DNA from: an uncultured Sulfurovum sp.
GTDB lineage: Bacteria; Campylobacterota; Campylobacteria; Campylobacterales; Sulfurovaceae
Length of the DNA stretch: 64,000 nucleotides
Direction: 5' to 3'
NCBI GenBank assembly: GCA_913055205.1
Contig: CAJXJN010000006.1
Span: 18,974 to 82,973 of the forward strand
Under the pieces are notes generated by a model. That model made no database searches. It worked only from the letters and a program-made list of their open reading frames with translations, and was not told where the DNA came from. Positions 53,701 through 61,621 of this stretch are shown here, one piece after another. The first letter of the stretch is position 1, and every line of letters starts with the position of its first letter. Both the position numbers and the translations under genes were made by a program.

Positions 53701-53770
53701 ATTGAAGTCGAGAAGTAAAGACGATGATGATATTATTGCAACGGCTATGGGGTATTTAAAAAATACATAA
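50747..53770 (+). CDS. mfd: transcription-repair coupling factor
   Basis: Removes RNA polymerase stalled at lesions and recruits UvrA. The 1007 residues comprise a UvrB-like N-terminal region, an RNA-polymerase-interacting domain ([40 protein letters not shown]) and a RecG-like translocase: Walker A [17 protein letters not shown], DEEH in [32 protein letters not shown], and the TRG-like [32 protein letters not shown]. Shorter than E. coli Mfd. A heptad-repeat insertion encodes [16 protein letters not shown] between the interaction and translocase domains. Confidence 0.96.
   Translation: [1007 protein letters not shown]
52129..52165. repeat. Heptad repeat inside mfd
   Basis: Units agtgagc, agtgagc, agggagc, agggagc and agtgaag with a 7-bp period, read in frame as a Ser/Glu/Gly-rich linker. 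Confidence 0.85.
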
Positions 53771-53904
53771 TATTAAAACACGCTTCTACTTAAATATATT
53801 TATAGGAATTGGAATAGGTACAGTATTAAGATAGATCGTATTATTAAACTTCAATTAACCTCACTCAAGTATACTTTTCTTAATTAACTATTCAGGAGAA
53901 AAAC

Positions 53905-54852
53905 TTGAGTCAAATCATACAAAATATCAAAACTGAAATGTCAAAAGTCGTTGTCGGACAGGAAAAGATGATAGAAGGTCTGCTTGCAGGACTTCTTTGT
54001 CGCGGGCATATCCTTCTTGAAGGTGTTCCCGGACTTGCCAAGACCACTACGGTCAATGCCCTGGCTAAAACACTGGGACTGGACTTTAAACGTGTTCAGT
54101 TCACTCCCGATCTGCTTCCTTCGGACATCATAGGAACAGAGATCTATGATCCGTCAAACAATGCGTTCAAGATCAAACAGGGACCGGTTTTTACAAACCT
54201 TCTCCTTGCAGATGAGATCAACCGTGCTCCTGCAAAAGTGCAGTCTGCACTATTGGAAGTCATGCAGGAGAGACAGGTGACCATCGGTGATGAAAGCTTT
54301 AAAATAGACTTGCCTTTTTTGGTTATGGCAACACAGAACCCTGTAGAGCAGGAGGGAGCATATGAACTTCCGGAAGCACAGCTTGACAGGTTCATGATGA
54401 AAGTAGTGGTAGGATATAACACAAAAGAAGAAGAACTGGAAATAGCAAGACGTGTGGCGAACAACAGCTTTGGTGAGATCCGGCAAGTAGCCAGCAAAGA
54501 AGATCTGGAACAGATACGTGCTGAAGCAATGCAGGTACATATGGATGAAGAGATAGAAGCATATATCATTGAACTTGTGGCAGCTACACGTGATCCTAAA
54601 GCCTATGGACTTGAAGAGTTGGAAGCATACATAGAGTTTGGGGCAAGTCCTCGTGCGAGTATAGATATGTATAAAGCGAGTAGGGCTATTGCATATCTTA
54701 AAGGACAGGATTATGTCTCTCCTATAGAGATCGCATATATTGCCAAAGAGATATTGCGTCATCGTATCATCTTGAGTTATGAGGCACAGGCTGAAGACGT
54801 AACACAGGATATGATTATAGAGAAGATTTTAGCTGCTGTACCGATTCCATGA
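53905..54852 (+). CDS. MoxR-family AAA+ ATPase
   Basis: Chaperone-like ATPase that works with VWA proteins in metal insertion or complex assembly. The 315 residues start at TTG 53905 (MSQIIQNIKTEMSKVVVGQEKMIEGLLAGLLCRGHILLEGVPGLAKTTTVNALAKTLG; Walker A GVPGLAKTT). Walker B is LLADEINRAPAKVQSALLEVMQER, with sensor MATQNPVEQEGAYELPEAQLDRFMMKV. It heads the MoxR-DUF58-BatABCD operon; an AGGAG site precedes it. Confidence 0.93.
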   Translation: MSQIIQNIKTEMSKVVVGQEKMIEGLLAGLLCRGHILLEGVPGLAKTTTVNALAKTLGLDFKRVQFTPDLLPSDIIGTEIYDPSNNAFKIKQGPVFTNLLLADEINRAPAKVQSALLEVMQERQVTIGDESFKIDLPFLVMATQNPVEQEGAYELPEAQLDRFMMKVVVGYNTKEEELEIARRVANNSFGEIRQVASKEDLEQIRAEAMQVHMDEEIEAYIIELVAATRDPKAYGLEELEAYIEFGASPRASIDMYKASRAIAYLKGQDYVSPIEIAYIAKEILRHRIILSYEAQAEDVTQDMIIEKILAAVPIP

Positions 54853-54868
54853 TTTTCTGTGAAAATCA

Positions 54869-54900
54869 AGTGAAGAACGAAGAGTGAAGAATGAAAAGTG
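54869..54900. repeat. Heptad repeat between moxR-like and DUF58 genes
   Basis: Units agtgaag, aacgaag, agtgaag, aatgaaa and agtgg with a 7-bp period, nearly the same as the block after leuS. Confidence 0.75.
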
Positions 54901-54933
54901 GTGGATCTATCTACCGTTTAGGAGAGTGATAGT

Positions 54934-55761
54934 TTGAACAAAAAAGCCAAAAAAATTATCCTTAAAACCAAAAAACAAGTTTATGGAGATATGCTTGGAA
55001 ACAATGCATCATTGTTCCAGGGTGAAGGGTTTGAGTTTGCAGAGCTTCGTGAGTATATTTATGGAGATGATGTCCGTAAGATAGACTGGAAGACCACTGC
55101 AAAACTGGGTAAACCTTTTGTAAAGATCTATAAAGAGGAGCGTGAACTTAATGTTGTGATAGTTTCTATGCTTGGAGGATCTGTCTATTTCGGTACAGTG
55201 AAACAAAAGTCAGATGTTATCGCTGAAGTAGTGGCTACACTTGGTTTTTCTGCAGTCAAAAACAGTGATCTGTTTTCACATATGCTTTTTGCCGACAAAC
55301 TGTATGATTTTAGTAAACCAAGTAAAAAACTTTTCTCTGTGCATAAAGCCGTTGAAGAAGTGGTGACTTTTGATCCTCTTGGTAAAGAGGGAAATTTTAA
55401 AGCATTGGCAGAGACACTGAATCATCGTTTGAAGAAGAAAGCACTGCTTTTCATCGTATCTGATTTTGTAGGTGACATCGATCTGAAACTTTTAAGTAAA
55501 AAACATGATGTGTTTGCTGTGATGGTACGAGACAGGTTTGAAGAAGACCCTAGTGAACTGGGTTATCTTAGACTTATCGATATGGAAACAAAACAAAGCT
55601 TTGAAGGTAACATTGACAGTGGAACACTGCATAGTTATAAAAAGGCTTTACATGAAAATGATGAGAAGCTCTATAAGCAGTTTAAGAAGCAAGGTATTCG
55701 CTTTACCAAGATATATACACACGAAGATTCTGCTTTGAAGTTAATGAAGGCGATGCGATGA
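54934..55761 (+). CDS. DUF58 domain-containing protein
   Basis: A 275-residue cytoplasmic protein of the DUF58 family, a standard partner of MoxR and Bat proteins. The conserved segment GEGFEFAELREYIYGDDVRKIDWKTTAKLGKPFVKIYKEERELNV is present, followed by a VWA-like fold. The start is TTG 54934; GGAGAG precedes it. It is separated from the next gene by a large palindrome. Confidence 0.9.
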   Translation: MNKKAKKIILKTKKQVYGDMLGNNASLFQGEGFEFAELREYIYGDDVRKIDWKTTAKLGKPFVKIYKEERELNVVIVSMLGGSVYFGTVKQKSDVIAEVVATLGFSAVKNSDLFSHMLFADKLYDFSKPSKKLFSVHKAVEEVVTFDPLGKEGNFKALAETLNHRLKKKALLFIVSDFVGDIDLKLLSKKHDVFAVMVRDRFEEDPSELGYLRLIDMETKQSFEGNIDSGTLHSYKKALHENDEKLYKQFKKQGIRFTKIYTHEDSALKLMKAMR

Positions 55762-55769
55762 TGATATTT

Positions 55770-55840
55770 GCAGGGTGTGTTTGCCAACGCACCATTAAAT
55801 TGAATATGCCAAAAGGTGCGTTGGCAAACGCACCCTACGG
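55770..55840. repeat. Near-perfect 24-bp inverted repeat (GCAGGGTGTGTTTGCC...)
   Basis: Left arm gcagggtgtgtttgccaacgcacc and right arm ggtgcgttggcaaacgcaccctacgg differ at one position within about 22 bases, with a 21-base loop. It resembles REP-type 'GTAGGGTGCGTT' elements. The following ribosome-binding site (GGAGG) starts directly after the right arm. Confidence 0.8.
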
Positions 55841-55849
55841 AGGATAAAA

Positions 55850-56254
55850 ATGGATAACAATATAAGTGAGCAGTTAAGAGATATCAAACCGTTATTGGAG
55901 ATCCCTGATAACTCCTACTATATGTATTGGGCGCTAATTATTTTTGGTACTTTATTGTTGTTGGGGATTCTTTTTTTCATAGCTAAAAAACTATGGGAGA
56001 ACCGTAAGATAAACCTTGCCAAAGGATATTTGGAAAAACTCAAAGCGATTGACTGGAAAGATGCTAAGAAATCAGCCTATGAGGCAACACATTATGCAAG
56101 ACTTTTGGCAACGGATGAGAGAAGAAAAGAGTTATTTTCCCAGCTTGAACCAATGTTGGAAAAATATAAATATAAAAAAGAGGTAGATGAAGTAGATCCT
56201 GATACACAAAATAAATTCAACCTCTATGTGCAGGTGGCAGATGAGTCAATTTAG
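55850..56254 (+). CDS. single-pass membrane protein of the Bat operon (DUF4381-like)
   Basis: 134 residues: a short N-terminal segment (EQLRDIKPLLEIPDN), one membrane helix (YWALIIFGTLLLLGILFFIAKKLW) and a cytoplasmic helical domain (LEKLKAIDWKDAKKSAYEATHYARLLATDERR). Its place between DUF58 and BatA fits DUF4381-type proteins; I cannot confirm the family by search. It overlaps the BatA gene by 14 bases. Confidence 0.7.
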   Translation: MDNNISEQLRDIKPLLEIPDNSYYMYWALIIFGTLLLLGILFFIAKKLWENRKINLAKGYLEKLKAIDWKDAKKSAYEATHYARLLATDERRKELFSQLEPMLEKYKYKKEVDEVDPDTQNKFNLYVQVADESI

Positions 56255-57158
56255 TTTTGAATATCCTTTTTTACTGGCACTCATATTACTGTTTGTTATC
56301 TGTGCCAAATGGTGTAAAGAGAAAAGCAGGGCTATTTTTTTCCCTCATGTAAGTACACTCATTGCCAAAACAGGGCATAAGAGTTCACTTCTTGCATGGC
56401 TTAAATGGATAGGTATTATCTCAGCAGTGATCGCATTGGCTTCACCTGTGATCACGAAAAGCTATTCCAACTCTAAAAAAGAGGGTAGAGACATCGTACT
56501 TGTCATTGACAGCAGTGATTCTATGAGGCAACAGGGATTTGATCCTAATGATATATTTAAAAATAAATTTGATGTGGTCAAAGAGGTAGTTGGTGACTTT
56601 ATAGAAAAAAGAGAGAATGACCGTATAGGTATGGTGACATTCGCAGATGTAGCATTCATTGCCTCTCCTTTAACTTTTGAAAAAGCGTTTTTGACCAATA
56701 TTACAAAAATGCAAAAGCTTGGTATGGCAGGAAAACGTACAGCCATCAATGATGCACTGGTACAGGCCTATAATCTTTTGAGTAAAAGTAAAGCAAAATC
56801 CAAGATAGTGATACTTTTGACAGATGGGGTAGACAATATGAGTAAGATCCCTTTTCCCGATGTAAAAAGTATGATAGAAAAGAGAGATATCAAACTGTAC
56901 ACCATTGGTATAGGTGGTCCCAGAGATTATGATGGTAGATACCTTCAGGCATTGGCTCAGGCAGGAAAAGGTGCTGCATATGGTGCAAGAGATGCGACAA
57001 CACTTAGTATGATTTACGATGAGATAGATAAACTTGAAGCAACAAAGCTAAATGACAAAAAGATAGTTGAGCATACCTATTTGTATATCTATCCACTCTT
57101 TTTGGCGGTGTTGAGTCTGTTGTTGTTCATTTATTTTAGAAACAGTAAAGGAGTGTAG
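56241..57158 (+). CDS. batA: VWA domain protein BatA
   Basis: Membrane-anchored von Willebrand A protein. I start at ATG 56241 (MSQFSFEYPFLLALILLFVICAKW), preceded by AGGTGG; the track start is 15 bases upstream. N-terminal helices, then a VWA domain with the metal site DSSDS in IVLVIDSSDSMRQQGFDP and ILLTDGVDNMSK, and a C-terminal helix (YLYIYPLFLAVLSLLLFIYF). Typical BatA plan. The stop abuts the next start. Confidence 0.88.
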   Translation: MSQFSFEYPFLLALILLFVICAKWCKEKSRAIFFPHVSTLIAKTGHKSSLLAWLKWIGIISAVIALASPVITKSYSNSKKEGRDIVLVIDSSDSMRQQGFDPNDIFKNKFDVVKEVVGDFIEKRENDRIGMVTFADVAFIASPLTFEKAFLTNITKMQKLGMAGKRTAINDALVQAYNLLSKSKAKSKIVILLTDGVDNMSKIPFPDVKSMIEKRDIKLYTIGIGGPRDYDGRYLQALAQAGKGAAYGARDATTLSMIYDEIDKLEATKLNDKKIVEHTYLYIYPLFLAVLSLLLFIYFRNSKGV

Positions 57159-58130
57159 ATGGAATTTGTAAACCCATATCTGTTTTGGATACTTGTCATT
57201 CCTTTTGTGTTCTTTGCATTTCTTATTTCTACTAATAAAGAGCATCTATCGCGTATCTTTGATGAGAAAGTACTTGCCCGTTTGAGTGCAACAGATGAGA
57301 GTATGCCTTTGATGGTGAGAAATATCATTATGTTCCTTGCTATTTTTCTTATGATAGTTGCGATGGCACGACCTGTGATAGATGAAGGAGATAAAACAGT
57401 AAAAGTAAAAGGTTTAAGTATTCTTACTGCTTTGGATATTTCCGGGTCGATGCGTAGTAGAGATGTGTATCCCAACCGTTTGACTTTTGCCAAAAAGAAG
57501 ATGAATGCTCTGTTTGATGCTATGCCAAGTGATGAGATAGGTGTAATGGCGTTTGCATACAGCCCTTTTGTTCTGGCTCCATTCACAAGTGATAAAGAGA
57601 CACTCAAAATGATGGTAGACGGGGTAGATGACTCTTATATCAATATGGGTTCTACAGACTTCATGGCTTTGGGAGAACTTGCAAGCAGTCTGCTTGAAAA
57701 GAAGGATCCCAAGATACTGGTCCTGTTCACTGACGGTGGAGATGAAGAAGCGATTGCAGGATTCGGGGATGTGCTGAAGGTAGAGGGTATAGACCTTTAT
57801 GTAGTACTGGTAGGTACTACCAAAGGTGCTCCTGTCATTGGTGAAGACGGTAAACCATATACACTTAAAGACGGTACCATCGCTATTACCCAGAGGAATG
57901 ATGCTCTGGGGAAACTGGCAAAAGAAAATGGCGGAGCCTATGTGGTAGCAACCAACGGGAAAGAAGATATAGAAAATCTGGTTTCTGTGATACGAAGCAA
58001 ATATAAAGCACAGCAACAGGGTGAAGTGAAGATCAAACAACGTGTAGAGTATTTTTACTATCCACTGGGTGCCGGATTATTGCTGTTACTCATAGGTTTG
58101 AGTTCAATGCCGAGAAGGAGAGAAGTATGA
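57159..58130 (+). CDS. batB: VWA domain protein BatB
   Basis: A second VWA protein, 323 residues, with the metal site DISGS in LTALDISGSMRSRDVYPNRL, VLFTDGGDEEAIAG, and helices at both ends (PYLFWILVIPFVFFAFLIS; FYYPLGAGLLLLLIGLSS). It begins directly after batA and overlaps the TPR gene by four bases (ATGA), so it is translationally coupled. Confidence 0.88.
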   Translation: MEFVNPYLFWILVIPFVFFAFLISTNKEHLSRIFDEKVLARLSATDESMPLMVRNIIMFLAIFLMIVAMARPVIDEGDKTVKVKGLSILTALDISGSMRSRDVYPNRLTFAKKKMNALFDAMPSDEIGVMAFAYSPFVLAPFTSDKETLKMMVDGVDDSYINMGSTDFMALGELASSLLEKKDPKILVLFTDGGDEEAIAGFGDVLKVEGIDLYVVLVGTTKGAPVIGEDGKPYTLKDGTIAITQRNDALGKLAKENGGAYVVATNGKEDIENLVSVIRSKYKAQQQGEVKIKQRVEYFYYPLGAGLLLLLIGLSSMPRRREV

Positions 58131-59014
58131 AAAAGAGCATAATAATATTCACTATTTTTTATTCATTAGTAAACTTCTTAAATGCAGGTATTACAGATTT
58201 TAAGAGTATAGAAAAAGCTAATAAAGCTTATGACGCAAAAGAGTATGGAAAGAGTGCGGCACTTTTGGAAAGTATAAAAAAGAGTAATGCTACAAGTGAG
58301 TTGCATTATAATTTAGGAAATACATATTATAAAAAAGGTTATTATGATAAAGCCATTGAAGAGTATAAAACAGCTAAAGGTGTTGATGAGGCTTCACGAC
58401 AATATAATTTAGGAAACAGTTATTTTAAAAAAGGTGATTTTGATAAAGCTATAGAGAGTTATAAAGAGTCTTTAAAGCATCGTAATGATCTTGAAGCTAA
58501 GCATAATTTAGAAGTTGCTAAAAAAGAGAAGAAAAAGAAAAAAGAGCAACAGAAAAAGCAGGATCAGAAAAAGAAACAGGACCAAAAAAAGAATAAGAAA
58601 AAAGACGATAAAAAACAAAATAAAGATCAGAAAAACAAAGACAATAAGCAAAAGCAGGATCAAAAAAAGAACAAGCAGAATAAAGATCAAAAAGATCAAA
58701 AAGATCAAAAGAAAAATCAGGATCAGAAAAAGAAACAAGACCAAGATAAAAAAGATAAGAATGGTGAAAAGAAAAAATCTGATGAAAAGAAAAAGTCAGA
58801 GGAAAAAAAGAAGCAAAAACCTAAAGATAAAAAAGGTGATAAAGCTTCGGCAACACCGAAAGAGCAAAAGAAGATGAGTAAAGAAGAGAAGCTTAAAGCA
58901 CAGGAACTGAAACGTTTACTTAAGAAAATGGGACAAAAAAAGACACCTACGATGATATATCAGATGGGTAACACTAAAAAATCAAAAAGGAGTGAAGATG
59001 CGAAACCATGGTAG
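58127..59014 (+). CDS. batC: TPR protein BatC with Lys/Gln/Asp-rich tail
   Basis: 295 residues: signal peptide (MKKSIIIFTIFYSLVNFLNA), TPR-like repeats (LHYNLGNTYYKKGYYDKAIEEYKTA; RQYNLGNSYFKKGDFDKAIESYKESLKHR), then about 120 residues of almost only K, Q, D, N and E, including tandem KDQKDQKDQKK from a 9-bp unit (gatcaaaaa). The tail ends in an ordered-looking segment (KEEKLKAQELKRLLKKMGQKKTPTMIYQMG). The charged tail is long for the family. Start overlaps batB and end overlaps batD. Confidence 0.85.
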   Translation: MKKSIIIFTIFYSLVNFLNAGITDFKSIEKANKAYDAKEYGKSAALLESIKKSNATSELHYNLGNTYYKKGYYDKAIEEYKTAKGVDEASRQYNLGNSYFKKGDFDKAIESYKESLKHRNDLEAKHNLEVAKKEKKKKKEQQKKQDQKKKQDQKKNKKKDDKKQNKDQKNKDNKQKQDQKKNKQNKDQKDQKDQKKNQDQKKKQDQDKKDKNGEKKKSDEKKKSEEKKKQKPKDKKGDKASATPKEQKKMSKEEKLKAQELKRLLKKMGQKKTPTMIYQMGNTKKSKRSEDAKPW

Positions 59015-60530
59015 ATCAATAGGCAAAATCATTTTTGTGATAGCATCAGCTTTTCAACTGTTATGGGCAGCTGGTGTAGAAGCTACTGTTTCAAACACAG
59101 AGGTAGTACAGGGAAATATGGTACAGCTTCGCATCAAAGCTATTGGAAACAGGGCAACATTCCCTGACATTCAAGAGATAGGCGGTGCAAAAGTATTGGG
59201 AAGACATCAGAGTTCCAATAATTCTATCAGCTATATCAATGGAAAGATGTCAACACAGCGTAGTACAAGCCTTGTTCTAACCTTTGCGCCACAACATGAT
59301 ATGACCATACCTTCATACAGGGTCAATATAGACGGAACTGTATACGAAACGGACCCGATAAAACTAAAAGTGATAAAATCAAATGCACCGCAAGTGGCAA
59401 ACAGTAATAAGTTTTCACTCCTGATGCGTGCAGATAAAAAGTCTGTGATGGTGGGTGAACCTTTGGTTGTAACAGTATTTTTCTCTTTACAAAATGGTGT
59501 ACGACTTTCTGAAAATCCTCAGTACAGTAAACCTGAGTTTAAAGGTTTTTTTGCAAAAGAGGTAGGGGATGAGAAAACATATAGGGAAGGTAATCGTCAA
59601 GTTACTGAGCTGAGTTATATCCTTACACCTAAGACAGAAGGAAACTTCACAATTGGACCGGCTACAGCCAAAATAGGTGTTGCAGACACAAGCAGACGGG
59701 ATATGTTTGGCAGATTTTTTGGAACGGTTTGGACACCTATTGCTTCCAATACAATAACTGTTGAAGTCAGACCAACACCCCAGGAGACTGATCTGGTAGG
59801 CCATTTTACGATAGAAAGCAAGATAGATAAACAAAATGTTAAAGCAAATAAACCGGTAAATCTCACAATCAACATTGAGGGAGAAGGAAGTCTTGAAGAT
59901 TTTGAATTTCCAAATTATGAGATAGACGGTGTAACGATCTACAGTGATGATGCTAAAGTGGAAACTCAGATCACAGGGAACAGACTTAAAAGTACCTATA
60001 TGAAAAGTTTTGCTTTTATTTCAGATCATGATTTTAATATCCCTGGTCGAAGTATCTCTGTATATGATACAAAAAAAGGTGAAGTAAAGCGTCTGGAAAT
60101 ACCTTCATATAATGTGAAAGTCGAAGCTCAAAAAACGTTTATATCTGGATCAAACACTTCTCCCAAAGGAGTAGTACAAACCAATCTAAAACAAGTAGAT
60201 ACACCTCAAAACAATGTTGTTCAAAAAGAGGTAGAGGTTAAAAGTGTAGCCTGGTGGATGCTGATAGTTGCATTTGTTTTTGGTGCTCTTTTCACATATT
60301 TGCTTCAATTCATACCTTTTGGAAAGATAGGTAAACATAAAAGTCCGTATAAAGAGTCAGAAGCATTAAAAATACTTTATGCTCATATCAATGATGATAA
60401 AGAAGTAGAAGAGATGGCAAGAAAACTCTATGCACGCAAAAATGGAGATAAAAGTATACAGATAGACAAAAAAGAACTCAAAAAGATGGTGGAGCGTATT
60501 CAAAAGGAGCAGGCAGCAGGTAGAAAGTAG
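58998..60530 (+). CDS. batD: BatD-family membrane protein
   Basis: A 510-residue exported protein with signal sequence (MRNHGRSIGKIIFVIASAFQLLWAAG), several immunoglobulin-like beta domains (VEATVSNTEVVQGNMVQLRIKAIGNRATFPDI; KSVMVGEPLVVTVFFSLQNGVRLSE), and one C-terminal membrane helix (VAWWMLIVAFVFGALFTYLLQF) before a short cytoplasmic tail. I start at ATG 58998, with AAGGAG six bases upstream. Its final codons and TAG are heptad-like (gcaggcagcaggTAGaaagTAG). Confidence 0.87.
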   Translation: MRNHGRSIGKIIFVIASAFQLLWAAGVEATVSNTEVVQGNMVQLRIKAIGNRATFPDIQEIGGAKVLGRHQSSNNSISYINGKMSTQRSTSLVLTFAPQHDMTIPSYRVNIDGTVYETDPIKLKVIKSNAPQVANSNKFSLLMRADKKSVMVGEPLVVTVFFSLQNGVRLSENPQYSKPEFKGFFAKEVGDEKTYREGNRQVTELSYILTPKTEGNFTIGPATAKIGVADTSRRDMFGRFFGTVWTPIASNTITVEVRPTPQETDLVGHFTIESKIDKQNVKANKPVNLTINIEGEGSLEDFEFPNYEIDGVTIYSDDAKVETQITGNRLKSTYMKSFAFISDHDFNIPGRSISVYDTKKGEVKRLEIPSYNVKVEAQKTFISGSNTSPKGVVQTNLKQVDTPQNNVVQKEVEVKSVAWWMLIVAFVFGALFTYLLQFIPFGKIGKHKSPYKESEALKILYAHINDDKEVEEMARKLYARKNGDKSIQIDKKELKKMVERIQKEQAAGRK

Positions 60531-60532
60531 CA
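60505..60532. repeat. Heptad repeat at the batD 3' end
   Basis: Units aggagca, ggcagca, ggtagaa and agtagca with a 7-bp period encode EQAAGRK and include the stop. Confidence 0.55.
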
Positions 60533-60662
60533 TTGGTGCTGCCTATTGCTGTGGCAGGAATAGGCTTGGTTGGGGGAATTGGCATATGTTCCGTTCAGCC
60601 TTTTTACTCTTTATTCGCAAAAACACTTTTAAATTTAGTTTTCAAGGTAGGTATATATGAGG

Positions 60663-61505
60663 TTACTCTAAAATATCATGCAATTTATTTGCATCCTGCA
60701 TCCAGCCGTTCAGCGTATCCCACTCTTCATTTTCGACCATTTTCTGACACTTTTTAAGTTCGGACTGAAAGACATTGATAGCTTCAAGCAGATTGTTTTT
60801 ATTTTGTCTGAAAATATCTTCCCACATATTTGGTGAAGATTTAGCAATACGGCTCATATCTTTAAATCCGCCGCCAGCAAGATTGATAATACTTTCTGCT
60901 GCTTCTTGTTGCATGACTGAATTGGCAAGAGCATAACTGAGTGCATGCGGCATATGGGAGATGAAGGCAGCATGTCTATCGTGCTCTTGTGCATCCATAA
61001 AGACCAGTTTCATCCCAATACTGGAGAAGAGCTCTTTTGCTACTTTTTGTTGATATATCCCGCTTTTTTCCATATCACAAAGTACAACTACTTTATCTCT
61101 ATAAAGGTCCGGAACGGCAGCAGTAGGGCCGAATTTTTCTGTCCCTGTCATCGGGTGCGCAGTGACAAAATTGGCTCTTATCTCTTTTGGAATGCTTTGA
61201 GAGATTTTTTCTTTGGTACTACCAAGATCAATCACAGTACATTTCTCATCCAACCCTTGTATCTCTTTGGCAATAGCAATAATACTATCAACAGGAATGG
61301 TTAAAAAAATGATATCACATTTGCTTATCTCATCAAGTGTCAGGACAATTTCGTTAACTAACCCTAAAGAGAGAGCTTGTGTGCAATGTTCCTCATTGTG
61401 ATCCAGACCAAGAAAGTAAAGGTTTTTTGAGGTTTTTTGAAGGGCTATACTGAGAGAACCTCCCATAAGTCCAAGACCAATGATGCCGATTTTTTGTATC
61501 TCCAT
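60663..61505 (-). CDS. tyrA: prephenate dehydrogenase
   Basis: NAD-dependent step to 4-hydroxyphenylpyruvate for tyrosine. The Rossmann motif GIIGLGLMGGSLSIAL is at the N-terminus; also TVIDLGSTKEKISQSIP, FVTAHPMTGTEKFGPTAAVPDLYRDK and the His-containing MDAQEHDRHAAFISHMPHALSYALA. I prefer the start at 61505 (MEIQKIGIIG), with AAGGT six bases upstream, over the track start 21 bases earlier. Single-domain form, no ACT domain. Transcribed divergently from bamA. Confidence 0.94.
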   Translation of the reverse strand: MEIQKIGIIGLGLMGGSLSIALQKTSKNLYFLGLDHNEEHCTQALSLGLVNEIVLTLDEISKCDIIFLTIPVDSIIAIAKEIQGLDEKCTVIDLGSTKEKISQSIPKEIRANFVTAHPMTGTEKFGPTAAVPDLYRDKVVVLCDMEKSGIYQQKVAKELFSSIGMKLVFMDAQEHDRHAAFISHMPHALSYALANSVMQQEAAESIINLAGGGFKDMSRIAKSSPNMWEDIFRQNKNNLLEAINVFQSELKKCQKMVENEEWDTLNGWMQDANKLHDILE

Positions 61506-61587
61506 AGTTATACCTTGCTTATCCATAAAATTTGAAGGATTATAGCATGATTTTTTTGTTTATTATGAGGCTCTTATTGAAAAAAAG

Positions 61588-61595
61588 ATAAAATA
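61588..61595 (+). promoter_or_regulatory. -10-like box (gATAAAAT) of bamA
   Basis: Lies 27 bases before the bamA ATG (61622) in an AT-rich divergent spacer. AAGG at 61611-61614 is the ribosome-binding site. Confidence 0.45.
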
Positions 61596-61621
61596 ATTGC
61601 AAATTATATTAAGGCTTGACT

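Noticed and set aside
58508-58744. Minus-strand hydrophobic ORF opposite BatC
   Set aside because: A poly-Leu/Ile/Phe shadow caused by the A-rich low-complexity codons of BatC.
60533-60757. Small hydrophobic ORF MVLPIAVAGIGLVGGIG... after batD
   Set aside because: No ribosome-binding site, TTG start inside a heptad-like block, and its second half is antisense to the tyrA coding end. Possible remnant, but unsupported as a gene.
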